A DNA stretch of 64,000 nucleotides. It comes from Syngnathus acus (Eukaryota > Chordata > Actinopteri > Syngnathiformes > Syngnathidae). The notes under the pieces were generated by a model. It was not told where the DNA came from. It saw nothing but the letters and a program-made list of their open reading frames with translations, and made no database searches. Both the position numbers and the translations under genes were made by a program. Shown here piece by piece: positions 24,701 through 35,749 of this stretch (position 1 is its first letter; every line of letters starts with the position of its first letter). Location of the stretch: the NCBI RefSeq assembly GCF_901709675.1, contig NC_051096.1, positions 6,971,001 through 7,035,000 of the forward strand. The letters run 5' to 3'.

Positions 24701-25473
24701 TTTTTTTTAATGGACAGATGGGACATTTTAGAAAAAACCAGTTTGTTTGTACTGATTGGATTATAATGACAGTTTATAATAAATCTCCTATTCACTTATG
24801 AATCTTAAAAGTGTAATACAGCAATGTATAATTGTTCCTCACAGAGCCGTAATACTAGATAAAGTGACCGACCTGTTGCTGTTCTTTGGGAAATTACTCG
24901 TAGTGGGTGGAGTAGGTGCGTATATTTTTTTTTTGCACATTTTGAATTAAAAAAAAAAAAAAAAAAATCTAAAGCATCGCTATTGAGCAAAATGGTGTTT
25001 TTTCTTGCAGGCGTATTGGCCTTCTTCTTCTTCTCTGGCCGAATTCCTCTTCCACACAGCACAGCGCAGTCAGAAACCCTCAACTACTACTGGACGCCAA
25101 TCATTGTATGACTTTGTTGATTTCATCTACCCATGTGAACAAGTAAGTCATTTAATGTTGTTTCTCCAAATGACCTTCATAGACGGTAGTGTTTGGTAGC
25201 TACCTCATCGCTCACGGATTCTTCAGTGTGTACAGCATGTGTGTCGACACACTCTTCCTCTGCTTCTGTGAGTACACAATAACAAGGCTTCAATTCTAAG
25301 ATTTTTTTTTTTAATTCAAACCAGTGTGATAAATATTTTAACTTTGCACCAAACTCTTCACAGTGGAAGACTTGGAACGCAATGATGGCTCTCTGGAGAA
25401 GCCATACTTCATGTCCAAAAATCTCATGAAGATTTTGAACAAATCCAACAAGATCCCCAAAAAAAAGAAGTGA
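18751..25473 (+). CDS. slc44a4: Choline transporter-like protein 4 (SLC44A4)
   Basis: This plasma-membrane solute carrier has about ten transmembrane segments; mammalian CTL4 carries thiamine pyrophosphate and choline. Coding exons: 18751-18790, 20677-20725, 20840-20913, 21347-21425, 21518-21617, 21709-21840, 21933-21993, 22137-22257, 22651-22734, 22794-22906, 23038-23160, 23306-23405, 23495-23587, 23659-23761, 23868-24127, 24206-24300, 24400-24503, 24604-24677, 24845-24915, 25011-25105, 25183-25267, 25364-25473. They give 721 residues; human CTL4 has 710. Motifs include [72 protein letters not shown] and [20 protein letters not shown]. The extracellular loop between residues about 60 and 230 has paired cysteines and NxT sites. 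SLC44A2 is similar; position beside ehmt2 and zbtb12 favours SLC44A4. The other introns (up to 433 bases) hold nothing recognised. Confidence 0.93.
18791..20676 (+). other. slc44a4 intron 1
   Basis: This 1.9-kb AT-rich intron separates the 40-base first coding exon from the second. Near 18980-19025 it holds a fragment (TCCTCGGTTTACGACG and following bases) that resembles a repeat scattered through fish genomes. At 19953-19975 a 10-bp perfect inverted repeat (ATATATCCCA, 3-base loop) lies in AT-rich sequence. No coding exon is seen. Confidence 0.7.
18978..19025 (+). repeat. Fragment of a dispersed repeat in slc44a4 intron 1
   Basis: The string GTCCTCGGTTTACGACG followed by GGTTCCGTTTTTACG resembles a repeat common in fish genomes. 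It is recognised from memory, its class is not certain, and only a short end is present. Confidence 0.35.
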
Positions 25474-26786
25474 TTATGTTAGTCACAGGGAGGAGAATGG
25501 CAAAAACACTGAAAAGTAGCCCGGGGGTCTGGAGGGGCCGATGATTGTGTTTACCCCCAAAAATGCTGATTTTGCACGTTTGAATTATTTTTCAAAGTTG
25601 AAATGTTAATGTTTTTGGTACATATCAAAAGATTGAGCCCGTTGATGCGGGTTTTCTTAATTGACTGCATCTATTGTTCATGCAAGTCGGCTTAGAAAAA
25701 CGGTTGTGTTAGCCTTAGGAATATTTTACCTGTTGCCAATATTATACAAAGGACCAACATCATTTCTTTTGATAGAATATTTTTTGATAGTTTTATAAAT
25801 ACGCTTGACTGCGTAAATATTGTTCATTTGTATTAAAAAATAGTTTTGTGTCAAAAAAAAAAAAATCTAAGTTGTGCCAGCCTACTGTTTTACTAATTTT
25901 TCAACACATTGCATCAGGGTCGATTTTGGATCTTATGAGCAAGCAAAATTGGTTGTGTTCAGAGTTCGACTATGTATTAAGACACAAAACATTGTGGCTG
26001 CCTTGATAGAAATTTGAATGTCTTGCTTAGTCTCACATTAGCCAAGCTCCTATTTTTTATTGGTACACACTGGCAGAAAATGTGGCAAAATTTAGAAAAA
26101 GCATTCTGGTTATCAGTGCATTTGCTACAAGTGAATTTATAAGGACAAGAAAAAAACATTTACAAATCTTTATACAAATGGATCACTCGCTCTGACATAC
26201 AGGATGTGGTTTATGATGCACAGTTCACTGAACTGCTGCGTGTCTGCCCGAAATCATTTTCCCAATATGGTTCATTGAGATTTCGCTTTTTCTACTCATT
26301 TGCTCTTATTTTGGGAAGCTTTGGTAGAAGGAAACCATTTTGGAACAAATGAGGACAGGTTTAAATGGCATCACAGTGCACTGGCAGTCGTTTTTAAGAC
26401 AAATATATCGACACACACCCAATGACTGCTACTCTTTGGCCTTTTAAAGGCAAGAAAAAGGTTGTTATGGTAACCAATGGAGCCAGTGCTCTTCCATCAC
26501 TGTCCTGGGCCTCGAGAAGCGGGTAGAGGGGTGAATTACACTCACTTCTGGTCACCCTGACCACATAATACTTCTTCTTCTGACCCCCTAAAGACAGACT
26601 GATTATTTGTACAGTGTAATTCAACAGCTGCTTTTCACTGTTTCTATTAACAAAAGGCAGATTGGAAGCTTCTTGTGAACAACTGCTCTTCCCAGGAAGA
26701 AAAAAAAGACATGAGTGTATGTGGCTCAGGTTAAGTGACCCATCCCTTCCCCTCTGTCCGTCCATCTTCGCCATTCGTCCTCTTTG
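25474..26786. other. Facing 3' UTRs of slc44a4 and rnf5
   Basis: About 1.3 kb separates the two stop codons. TTTATT at 26056-26061 is a possible minus-strand poly(A) signal for rnf5. For slc44a4 only a variant ATTAAA near 25832 was noticed. No open frame with recognisable domains lies here. Confidence 0.55.
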
Positions 26787-29609
26787 TCACACGCTTAGCA
26801 GCCAGAAGAAAAAGAAAACGGCCACGAACAGGAAGAGGCAATCTTGCCAATTGTGATTTCCGTTACCGCCGTTGCCTTGGGCAGCATCACCTGGGTATTG
26901 GTCTGGAAAGAAACGAGGGAGGGTGATGCGGGAAATAGGTACAACAAAGTTAGATTACAATCAATTCAACATGCACATTGATAAAATAGATCATTTATTA
27001 ACTACTCTACCTGCTCTGTGAAAAAGGTCGTTGCCGTTGAAGACGGTCGTGAAGAAGCCGAAGGGAAAAGCGCCGATGCCAAACGACATGTGGAAACTGG
27101 TGTCGCTGAAACCCTGGAACATCTAAAAAGCACACGTCACTTGGAATTAAGTGAAAGGTAAACAAGCGAAATGTGCATGAAATCAACTTTTGTCCGGACA
27201 GCGTCAATATAATGAAAACCGACTCACCCCGCCTCTGCTTTCTGGTTCGGTTCTCTGTCCTTGAGGCCGTGGGGGAGTTTTCAACCTAATAATGTCCAAC
27301 ACAAATAGTCACTCATAAGAACACTGTCAGGCCTTCACACACAGTCTGATGGTCAAAGGGCGCACCGAGGGTCCTCCTGACTGGAGCTCCCTCGTCCATA
27401 CAGTGGGATGACCTTGTCTCTGCTGATACCGGCTTTACACACAGGACACTGTGGTCTGCTAGGCCTCGTCTCCAACCACTAAACAGAGCAGCAGGAGGAA
27501 AAATATGGTCAGTCTTGCCACATTTTTGCTTCAATTCAACATACATTGTGCTGCTCCTTCTGGTGTGCGCACCTTGGCCACTTGGGGGCAGTATATAGAG
27601 GCTATTCTTTGCAGAGGATTAAAAACGTAAGCAAGTCATTTTATTTTTTTATTCTCGACGTGTTGGTTTGTCATTTGCATTCAAATAGCGGAAAGTGTAA
27701 TGTGTGTCACTTGAACCATGCGGTGTAAATCCAGCTAAAGTGTGCCACACAGAAAGAAGCGTAACCAGAAGCATTAAAGGCATTAGTATGTTTAAGCTGT
27801 ACTAAGTCACATTACGTGTGCCGATTTCCAAGTTGCATCACACGCAAGTGTAATGACCATTAAGCTTAGATCAGCACCATCATTAGATAGTTAGGACTTA
27901 GGACCAGAACTTGAAACACATCAATTTAAAAAAAAATAAAAAATACTGTTTGATCTTATTTCCATAAAGTACTCAGCAAAGTTAATGATGGTAAACTTAC
28001 TTGATGGAGACAGGGCCAGCTGGAAAAAGAGAAAAGGTACAATTATTAATTTGTATAACGATGACAAATATTTTTACGCTCTGCATGTAAACGAACCTGA
28101 ATGATGAGAAATTAAATTAGCTTCACTAACACAACCTAAAATATGTTGGTAGTTGTGCTTTGTAATATTTAACCCTTCTTGTACACGGCATTTATTATCT
28201 TTTTAGATGTTCTATTTGGCATAGTTTGTGACTGAATGACACAAAGACCTAGCTGAGAGAGACACACAAAGGGACTCAGAAAAAGATGCACACTCACACA
28301 AAGTAGTATTTGTGTAACAGCAGCTACCAGATAGCTGGCATTCCTTCGGAATATACACGCAACTGAACAAATTCAGTTGGGAGAAGACTCCCAAGCTGAA
28401 TACTGAATAACACATTACACTGTCAAATGTATTTCTATCGAATTTTTATCTCAACTGCAAGAGTCATAAATTCATGCCGCAGGCGCCCATGTGATGTCAC
28501 ATGACCCCAGAGTGGAACAGATTAATCCAAACGGGTATGCGGGTCATTTGGCAAATACAATTTTAGGGTTATTTAAGACTACATTGTATGGCAAAAAATC
28601 TTTGAAAATAATCCCAATGCCATTTCCCCCCCATTCATATTTTTCCAGTTAAAAGTGGGTTCACTATTTGCATATTGTAGTTTGCTGTAAGTAGACCTGC
28701 ACTGCATCATTCTGAGAGCTTTATGGCAACTCCTATGGAAAGTTGCAACAGGTGAACTGATGTCATCACTCTGCTGCCTTACTGATTGTTGCATCATATT
28801 ACAAAGTCTGGAGGTCTTAGGGGAGGCCAAAGGCAAGGGGGCTGGTTGGTGGGGAAGCATGGCAACTAAACTAATGATCACAAGTGTGATAAAAATACAT
28901 TTGTACAAATAAAGGCCTGATCGATGCCTTGTAGTTAAGTGCGATATGTTATGAATATTCATTTTGGCTACCAAATAGTAAGTATTGGCCACAATGATGC
29001 AAATTTTAGTGAGTTGGATTCAAATGTAGATTAAAGTTGATGATCACATTTTAAACCTGACACTTAACCAGTTTGCACTAATAACACAAGTTTGTGTTTC
29101 GTTCCTTGAGTAACGAGAACTTTAATCATCATTGATCTGCACAAACAGAGAAAGCTAGTTAATGTGTTACAAGCAGCAAGTCAGCCATTTATGTCAAAAT
29201 ATACAAGGTCAGCATAAGCCACAATGTAGAAAGGCGTGTTTACGTTTTATGAAGTAAAGTGAAGGACACACACCTTTGATTAGTAATGATCAGTAAATCG
29301 GTCATTAAAACAGAGGTAAATAAAGGCCGCACGACAGGTCACATTTGATCATTTTACAGCAATCGGCACGCCCAATCCCAAAAAGCCCTTCTCGCTCGGT
29401 CCGTACCAGAACAAGTGGCCGCACATACTGATGACAGCATCCTTAGCAGTGTCGAAACAAATGTTGCACTCGAAATTGCCTCGGTCCCGGTCGTCTTCCC
29501 CGTTACCACCGCCCGATCCGTCGCGGTCTTTGCGGCTCTCCCCACTTGGGTACCCTCCTCTGCTGCTCGGTCCGCCGTCACTCGACAACCGGGGGTCGGT
29601 GGCTGCCAT
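26787..29609 (-). CDS. rnf5: RING finger E3 ubiquitin ligase RNF5
   Basis: RNF5 is an ER-membrane ubiquitin ligase acting in ER-associated degradation. Coding exons in transcript order: 29609-29407, 28019-28001, 27478-27366, 27285-27228, 27122-27011, 26902-26787; they give 206 residues. The RING reads [20 protein letters not shown], then CWPCLHQ, then WLETR and [12 protein letters not shown]. The middle piece comes wholly from a 19-base microexon whose insertion keeps the frame. [15 protein letters not shown] follows, then two hydrophobic C-terminal segments ([15 protein letters not shown] and [15 protein letters not shown]). The end FFFFWLLSV favours RNF5 over the paralogue RNF185, although the RING itself is RNF185-like (DTAKDAVIS). 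I chose the ATG at 29609 to match the human MAA start; an in-frame ATG lies 13 codons upstream at 29648. The gene shares a short promoter with utp23. Confidence 0.92.
27546..27630 (+). repeat. Dispersed repeat copy 1 with CTCF-like core
   Basis: This stretch in an rnf5 intron matches 37459-37551 over about 85 bases. Shared parts are a TGTGCGCACC segment, the core GGCCACTTGGGGGCAG (27576-27591) and TTCTTTGCAGAGGAT. The core resembles the CTCF motif. Two similar copies 10 kb apart show it is a dispersed element; its class is unknown to me. Confidence 0.6.
28020..29406 (-). other. rnf5 intron 1
   Basis: This 1.4-kb intron lies between the first coding exon and the 19-base microexon. It is AT-rich. 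A 137-codon minus-strand open frame at 28579-28992 shows no recognisable protein. I see nothing else. Confidence 0.7.
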
Positions 29610-30133
29610 AGTAGGTGGGGGTGCAAGAGAAAAGGAGTTACGCGTCAACCTGTCAACACAAATGCCCGATCAAGACTAACGTTTGGCTGTGAATCACAAG
29701 CGACTCTGTCGACGGCTGACACTTTACTCGAGCCGTACATCTGACGCACTTCCGGAATGCACCCTTGTGTTTCCGATAAAAAACAACGCAATTATTCACT
29801 TGACAATCGTCGAAACCACCAGATTAATGCAAAACAATGCAACAATAATAACAATGTTGAATAAAAAGCATTCTGTCTTTTAATGCTGTGAATAATGAAA
29901 TGCAACAACAAATGAATGTCCGGAGCCACAATAACCGGAACCTTTGTTCTGCTTATTGTTTCCCAACGGAGTCCGCGGAAGTAAACACATTGCATGTCGC
30001 GTGAGCTCACGCTGCCATAATGTAACATTTATCTCTTCGTGTTCACCGATAGCGCTCAAACTACAACGTTCTCATTCATAATCTTACAATTTAAGATTTA
30101 GGGAAACCTTTTGCATAAATTCGATCAGCCGTC
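29610..30133. promoter_or_regulatory. Divergent promoter of rnf5 and utp23
   Basis: The two start codons are 524 bases apart and point away from each other. ETS-like sites are ACTTCCGG (29748-29755) and CGGAAGT (29976-29982). This matches the pattern of the skiv2l/nelfe promoter. Confidence 0.6.
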
Positions 30134-31056
30134 ATGAAGATTAAGCGACAGAAAATAGCCAAGAAAACGTTATCTTTTTACAAATACAATTTCAACTTTC
30201 GGGAACCTTATCAGGTTCTTATTGACGGAACTTTCTGTCAAGCGGCATTAAAGAACAAGATTCAAATCAAAGAACAAATGCCAAAGTATCTTATGGGCGA
30301 GGTACATCTTTGCACCACCAAGTGAGTATACTGGTTTCCTTATATATATAATCAATGTCGGAGGAAATAACACTATTTAAACATACATTTGTGTGTCCCA
30401 AGCTGCGCTCTAAAAGAACTGGAAACTCTGGGGAAAGAGCTTGTTGGGGCCAGAATTATTTTGCAGAGGTATCAAGTGAGGAAATGTGAGCATATGAAGA
30501 GTCCAGTTCCTGCATCGAAGTGCCTGCTTTCTATGCTGGAGGGCACAAACCCGCATCACTACTTTGTTGCCACACAGGTAATGTGTAATGTAACGGCACA
30601 TTGGAGTTCATTTAAAAAGGCTTAAATGTGTTTGTTGTGCAGGACTACAAGCTGACAACAGGTCTTCAAAAGATCCCAGGCGCCCCTCTTCTCTACATCA
30701 TCCAAAACACCATGGTGCTTGAAAAACCCAGCCAGTCGTCGCTGGACCGGGTTCAGGCCATCCAGATGGGCCAGCTCGTGAGCCCGGTGGAGCACCAGAG
30801 CCTTCGCAGCCTGAAAGAAGAACAGGGCATTACTAAAAAGGACGGAGACAGACGGGGGACCAAGAGGAAAAGGAAACCGCACAACCCGAACCCCCTGAGC
30901 TGCCTAAAGAAGAAGAAGAAGAAGAAGGGGCCGACACCGCCGCTTAAAAGAATTGAGCCAGGTCAGAAAAGAACTCGGAGCAGACACAAGAAACGTAATA
31001 TAGAAGGTGAGAATCATGCTGCCGCACCTTCGGCTAAAAAATCGGAATCAAATTGA
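30134..31056 (+). CDS. utp23: rRNA-processing protein UTP23 homolog
   Basis: UTP23 is a nucleolar PIN-domain-fold protein of the small-subunit processome, needed for early 18S rRNA cleavages and snR30/U17 release. Coding exons: 30134-30321, 30403-30577, 30643-31056; they give 258 residues, against 249 in human. The N-terminus MKIKRQKIAKKTLSFY, the PIN-fold motif PYQVLIDGTFCQAAL, and the zinc-binding segment CEHM and CLLSML, then NPHHYFVATQD, are typical. The C-terminal third is Lys/Arg-rich, with a run of lysines near 30908-30929, suiting RNA binding and nucleolar location. AATAAA at 31129-31134 is a likely poly(A) signal just 73 bases after the stop. Confidence 0.96.
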
Positions 31057-32466
31057 ATTAACAAATGAGATGTTTGGTTACTAGGGTCAATTTTGTGAAC
31101 TTTTTACAACCATTATGTGTGAGTGGAAATAAACTAGTCGGACCTGCTGCAAAAGTTGCGTTCCTACACAATCGTACCGCTAGAGGGCAGCAGAGGCGCT
31201 GTATTGAAGCAGAAAGTTATAGTTTGCTGGAAGCAATAATAGTCTGAACAGAGAGCTGTAATAAACCATCCTAACACCATGAAGGCTGGGCAACTGCCAT
31301 TGTAAAGTTACGACTGCATTTAGAAAGGTAAAACTTTAACTTGCCTTTACAATTTTCTACAAAGCCTGAAGAAATCTGGAAAAGATTTGTAGTTTAATAC
31401 AGTAGGCTTCTTTATATTTATCCATTCAGCCTGTGGCCAACGCAGTGTTATCAATTTAACTGAGGTGAAGAAAATATTTTTGAAGTTCTTGGTGTTGTCA
31501 GTATGATGAAATGTGCTGTAACATCCCATGGAAAATTTCAAAAAGCCATCAGAAATAAACTTTTCCATCCCTTTGCAAATCCTTAGGGGGTACACGTCAA
31601 ATTGTTTCACTATATATTTGGCTAGTTTTCTAATACATCTTTTTCTCGCACAGCTATGTTGTGTCACATGACTCATTACCAAAAGCAACAAAGTGAGGAA
31701 TGACTACCAGGAAAAATCCAATTGTACTGCTGACTGATTGTGCTGTCTTCTTTCTACTCCGTGTAAAAAGCCCGTAAGTTAGAACCCTGTCTCATCTCTA
31801 TAGAAAAAGTCAGAGGAAAAAAGTGCTCACAGCTGCCAAAAACCATCCCACATAGCCCACTGGGAATGGACTTGGACCACAAAGGCCCTGGTTGTATTTC
31901 ACTGTAGGATGGCCTTTGTGCTGGGGAACGGGCTAACACTGAAGCAGTGTCTCGCTCCTCGCCCGACCTGTCTGTCCTTTAAGCTTGACAAGCAGGTCTT
32001 ATTTAGGCAGCGAAGCGGCCGCCACGTCCACGGGGGGCTTTGATGCATTTGCTGGGCGCTGTACATCAGGCCGACCAAAAGAGAACCCCTTCCTAACACA
32101 TTTCTCACAGTTGAGTTGTATGGGGGCGGCATTGAATGAGAACCAAAAAAAACGTGGGGGAGGGTGTGGTGGCTTAGGTTAGGATGGGAAGAAGGGGGGG
32201 GGGGGGGTCTTTTCACTTCTTATTGGAAGCAACAATAGTCTTTGTCCAAGATCTACCATTCTTATTAGGGCTACCCAAGGGAGGAGGGGTGTTTCTCCAT
32301 AGTAACAATGACAAAACAAGGCAGCTCTACACGAGGCGGGCAGAGCGAGCCTTGAAGGAGAAGACAGAAACATCCAACGAGGAGCTCTGGAGAAAGTTTT
32401 AACGAGCGGCCTGGAAAGTGCAACGCATGAGGCTCGGCATCCCACGTAAGTCCTCCAACTCCCAGC
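31057..32466 (+). other. utp23 3' end and region upstream of the aard-like gene
   Basis: A short utp23 3' UTR is followed by about 1.3 kb without a recognisable gene. In human RAD21 occupies this interval. A CTCF-like motif lies at 31177-31193 and a run of 14 G at 32194-32207. The upstream part of the aard-like transcript probably starts near 32300-32460. Confidence 0.6.
31177..31193 (+). promoter_or_regulatory. CTCF-like motif downstream of utp23
   Basis: CCGCTAGAGGGCAGCAG differs from the CTCF core consensus at one position (CCG instead of CCA). It lies shortly after the utp23 poly(A) signal. Binding is not shown by the sequence. Confidence 0.35.
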
Positions 32467-33327
32467 ATGAACCGTGAGAGCCACAGCGAGGACACCTTGT
32501 CCACCATGGTCCTGGAGAACATCAAGAACAAACTGATTGACGCCTTCAGGACGAGTGGGGAATCTCGAGAAGATCCGGCGGACACCGTCCGCGCCAGGCG
32601 GCTCAGCATCAGCAGGAATCGTGAAGCCAATGAGGAGCTGAGGAGGGCCCAAATTGACGGAGCCATCACTTGGCTGAGATCTGAGCTGGTAAGTTGTCGC
32701 AATGGCTGTACACCATCTCAAAAACTTCATAGCTCTCCAAGTACAACCATCTCGGCCAACATAAAATGCAGTAGTAGACCAAAGGAGGCAGATGATTTAT
32801 TACTAAAAAAAATAATTTTAGTTGACTAAAAAACATATTTAATTGTGTTTCTATTTATTTACCTAGAACATTCATGTTTGCAGTGCACTGCATCAGGTAA
32901 AATGTAAATTATGGTAACTCAAAACAGACAAAAAAATAAATATCCTATTATGCGTCTTGAAGAGCAATACCTATTATTGCCACAAGACGGCGACAAAGCA
33001 TCGTTTTTCTCTCAATGTAACATTCAACTCATTTCAATTGAAACACAAAGATGTTGCCAAAGACTTTAAACATATTGGGACTGCGCATTTACTACTTTAA
33101 TATGCTCATGCTGCAAATATTATTTTGTATTAGATCATCAAAATAGATAATACAATACAGCAAGTGTGCATGATGACCTCAGTGAGTTGCTTTCCTATCT
33201 GCAGTTGGAGATGCGTTCGCAGGACCTCCAGCTGGCTCAAACACTTCTGGGGCTCAACAGCGAGATCCAAAGACTGAGGAGGGAGAGTTTTGGCGGTCTG
33301 GAAGACGCAGGAGACTATCGGCAATAA
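32467..33327 (+). CDS. aard: AARD-like coiled-coil protein
   Basis: This small protein of unknown biochemical role has two coding exons, 32467-32688 and 33205-33327, giving 114 residues. The C-terminal half, WLRSELLEMRSQDLQLAQTL then LGLNSEIQRLR, matches the conserved helix of alanine and arginine-rich domain protein AARD and is related to the FAM167 family. Its place between utp23 and slc30a8 equals that of human AARD. The alanine-rich part of the mammalian protein is missing. The intron lies in phase 0 just before LEMRSQD. AATAAA at 33434-33439 is the likely poly(A) signal. Naming is from short similarity plus synteny. Confidence 0.75.
32689..33204 (+). other. Intron of the aard-like gene
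   Basis: This is a 516-base AT-rich intron with no recognisable element. Confidence 0.75.
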
Positions 33328-34158
33328 ATCCAAGAGGTCCAAGTAGGAATGGCTCTCAGTAAACGTGCACAATTCTGAGGCCTTAAACACTTTTAAATGA
33401 TAACTGGATTATTAATCTGTTGAAATGTAAAAAAATAAAAATAATGGACGGCAATTACATATATAAATCAAGCAGGGTAAGAAAAAAATCAAATTTTTGC
33501 ATGATGTTTTGCACTTATACCAAAATGTGCTTTCATTTTACTCCCTTAAAGTAATGAGACAAGACACTTTGGTAGTATGACAAAAAAAATCACTCTTGCT
33601 CTCGTTGTCTTTATTGTCCCTATCATCTTTTGAAAATAAATCTAGAAGCTTGACAATAAATACGTCCATGTGTCATTCTTTTAGAAATTGTGTAAATGCA
33701 ATTCTTCCCCTCACTTTAATAAAGTTCTCAGGAACCAAAATGAACAAATACCAGACCCAATTTTATTCTGTCACAATTGTTTTATTGCGGCGTTGTACTA
33801 ACAAATGTCTGTTGCCGCGCCGACGCCGTTAAAGTCGTGTAAGGTCAGCGAGCTTTCAGCGCTAATGGCCCGTAGCGATGTAACCTTTTTACATTCATCC
33901 ATTAACGGACATAAATGTTTTTTGCTGTCTAAATATTTTACGACTCAGCCAGAGGTATTGAGAGCTATAAATCAATTATTTATTCCAGAAGGGACTATTA
34001 TTGTCGTCAAAGTATATTTGTCTTACAAAAGTTACACAAAGGCATGCTTGCCTTTAGGTCAATACACATTCCGATTCATAATGAGGCAGAGTTTCATGTG
34101 TGGTTCCTCCATTCCTATTTTTGCAATCATGAAGGAGTTAAAAGAGTTCTTTGAGCTT
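33328..34158. other. Facing 3' UTRs of the two aard-like genes
   Basis: The stop codons of the two related genes face each other across 831 bases. AATAAA at 33434-33439 suits the plus-strand gene. TTTATT at 33979-33984, 33781-33786 and 33610-33615 are candidate minus-strand poly(A) signals. No gene is seen between. Confidence 0.55.
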
Positions 34159-35749
34159 TCAAGGCACAGAACTTCTCCTGTTGGAAGATTTCCTGGCCGA
34201 AGCAGTAGAGTAAAAACACCAAGGTGTCTTAGGGAGGGGAAAGAGCAAGGTCTCCTCTTCCCCTGAGCTGGAGTAGACGCTTCCTTGTTCGCTCTCTGAG
34301 TCCCAGGAGCTGCCTTCTTCGTCTTCCTCCTCCTCCTCTTCTTCGGACAGCTCTTGCTTGAGCTCCTGGATGCCGGAGTGAAGCTCCATCAGCTGCCGGA
34401 TCAGTGCTTGATCTTGTGATCGCATCTCCATCTGTGCACAATGTGCATCGTCTTTTTTATTTAACAAGCAGAGATGTGCCTCATTTTTTTTGATCAATGT
34501 TACACTTAAAATTTTAAAATTTGCATTGAATTTCTTCTGTTTCTCGTCATTCTCATTCAGACTTGTCGAGCTGTGTAGGCCTGTTCAAAATAAAACCGCC
34601 ACTTTACCCGGGCACTGCTTTCTTTCAAATGTAAATTCTTCTTTCGGCAGTTCTCCTTCTGCCCTTTTTTTTTTTTTTTTTTAAATGAGAAACTGTGTGA
34701 TTGCTGCCTTTGTCAAATAAGACATTCAGAATCCTGCCAACTATGAGTCCTATAAGAGCAAGGAATGTCCTAAAAAAAAAAAAAAAACACCCGCCGAGCT
34801 GATCTGCTTTTCTTTTCTCTGCTAATTACAGCAGCAGCTTGAAGACCGGGCCGTGGTTGAAAACGCGACCTTTTGTGTGCAATCCGAAGAACGGGGAGAA
34901 GAAACGCCAACTGTCCTTTCATTGAGTTGATGACGCCAATGAGCTGCCGGGCTTCTATTCAGATTGTCAGCTGGACTCCCTGCAGTGTGTTTGCTTCAAC
35001 AATGATGTGGAACAAACATCCCGTGTGTGTGTGTGTGTGTGTGTGTGAGTGGCAGGTTGGCATACAAATGGGTCAGAACTTTGGTCATAGGACGGTTGGT
35101 CACTATGGGTAAGTTAGGCGGCTTGGTCGATACGGTTGAGTTTGTTTCTGTGACATCACGCAGTTCCCATGACAAGTGTGAATGAAGCTCACACTTGCTC
35201 ACACTCCAAACAGACACACTTGTAGATTTAGGACTTGCAAACACACACAGGAATGTCCGAAAACTTGGGGTGGTGGGGTATTTAACGGCGTGACTCGGAT
35301 GTATCTTAGGAACAAACTGGGAAACCAAGGCACTCCAGTGGCCATTTTGTGAGGAGATAAATGCCTTGAAGTTGACTCCTGGGGATTTACTGGAGTTTGA
35401 CTGTGAACTCCGTGACACAAAAGAGCTTGACAGAGTAAATATCCTTCCATCAGTGGGATGAATACGTTTCCATTCATGCTCACTGGTACAGATACACAAT
35501 TTATCATGAAGTTTCTAGATTGTTCTAATTCATTTGCACAATTAGCATTTCCAGTCTTACCAGTTCCCTTCGTAGCCAGGCCAGCGCGCTCTCGATGTCC
35601 AGCTTGTTTTCCTCTCCGGATGCGAATCCTTTCCTGGGGTGCTCAGTTCTGCTTCGGGGATCCCTGCACGCTCCTGCGGGCGTGCAAGTGTCAAAGGTGG
35701 TGGCCTTGCAGGAGAAGTCCCGCAGTCTGGTTAGAACCCCTTCCATCAT
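34159..35749 (-). CDS. Second AARD/FAM167-like coiled-coil protein
   Basis: Two coding exons, 35749-35561 and 34431-34159 in transcript order, give 153 residues. The helix ALAWLRRELMEMRSQDQALI resembles the neighbouring aard-like protein, and the intron interrupts both genes at the same residue in the same phase (after REL, before MEMRSQD). An acidic run of mostly Glu follows (34308-34350), then a Ser-rich segment and the C-terminus SARKSSNRRSSVP. I do not know a specific orthologue. It is best described as an inverted paralogue of the aard-like gene. The start is the first of two adjacent ATG codons at 35749. Function is unknown. Confidence 0.75.
34432..35560 (-). other. Intron of the second aard-like gene
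   Basis: This 1.1-kb intron contains a (GT)12 microsatellite at 35023-35046, a poly-T run near 34666-34681 and an A run near 34771. No exon is recognised in it. Confidence 0.7.
35023..35046 (+). repeat. (GT)12 microsatellite
   Basis: Twelve uninterrupted GT dinucleotides lie within the intron of the second aard-like gene. Confidence 0.95.

Noticed and set aside
18751-25473. SLC44A2 instead of SLC44A4.
   Set aside because: The families are close, but the position directly after ehmt2 equals human SLC44A4, and [11 protein letters not shown] matches CTL4.
28579-28992. A 137-codon minus-strand open frame in rnf5 intron 1.
   Set aside because: It has no domain or similarity I recognise and lies in AT-rich intron sequence.
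26787-29609. RNF185 instead of RNF5.
   Set aside because: The RING is RNF185-like, but the C-terminal FFFFWLLSV and the company of MHC III genes fit RNF5 better. A phylogeny could still change this.
30628-31056. A separate Lys-rich 142-residue protein.
   Set aside because: It is exon 3 of utp23, read in frame from the acceptor at 30641-30642.
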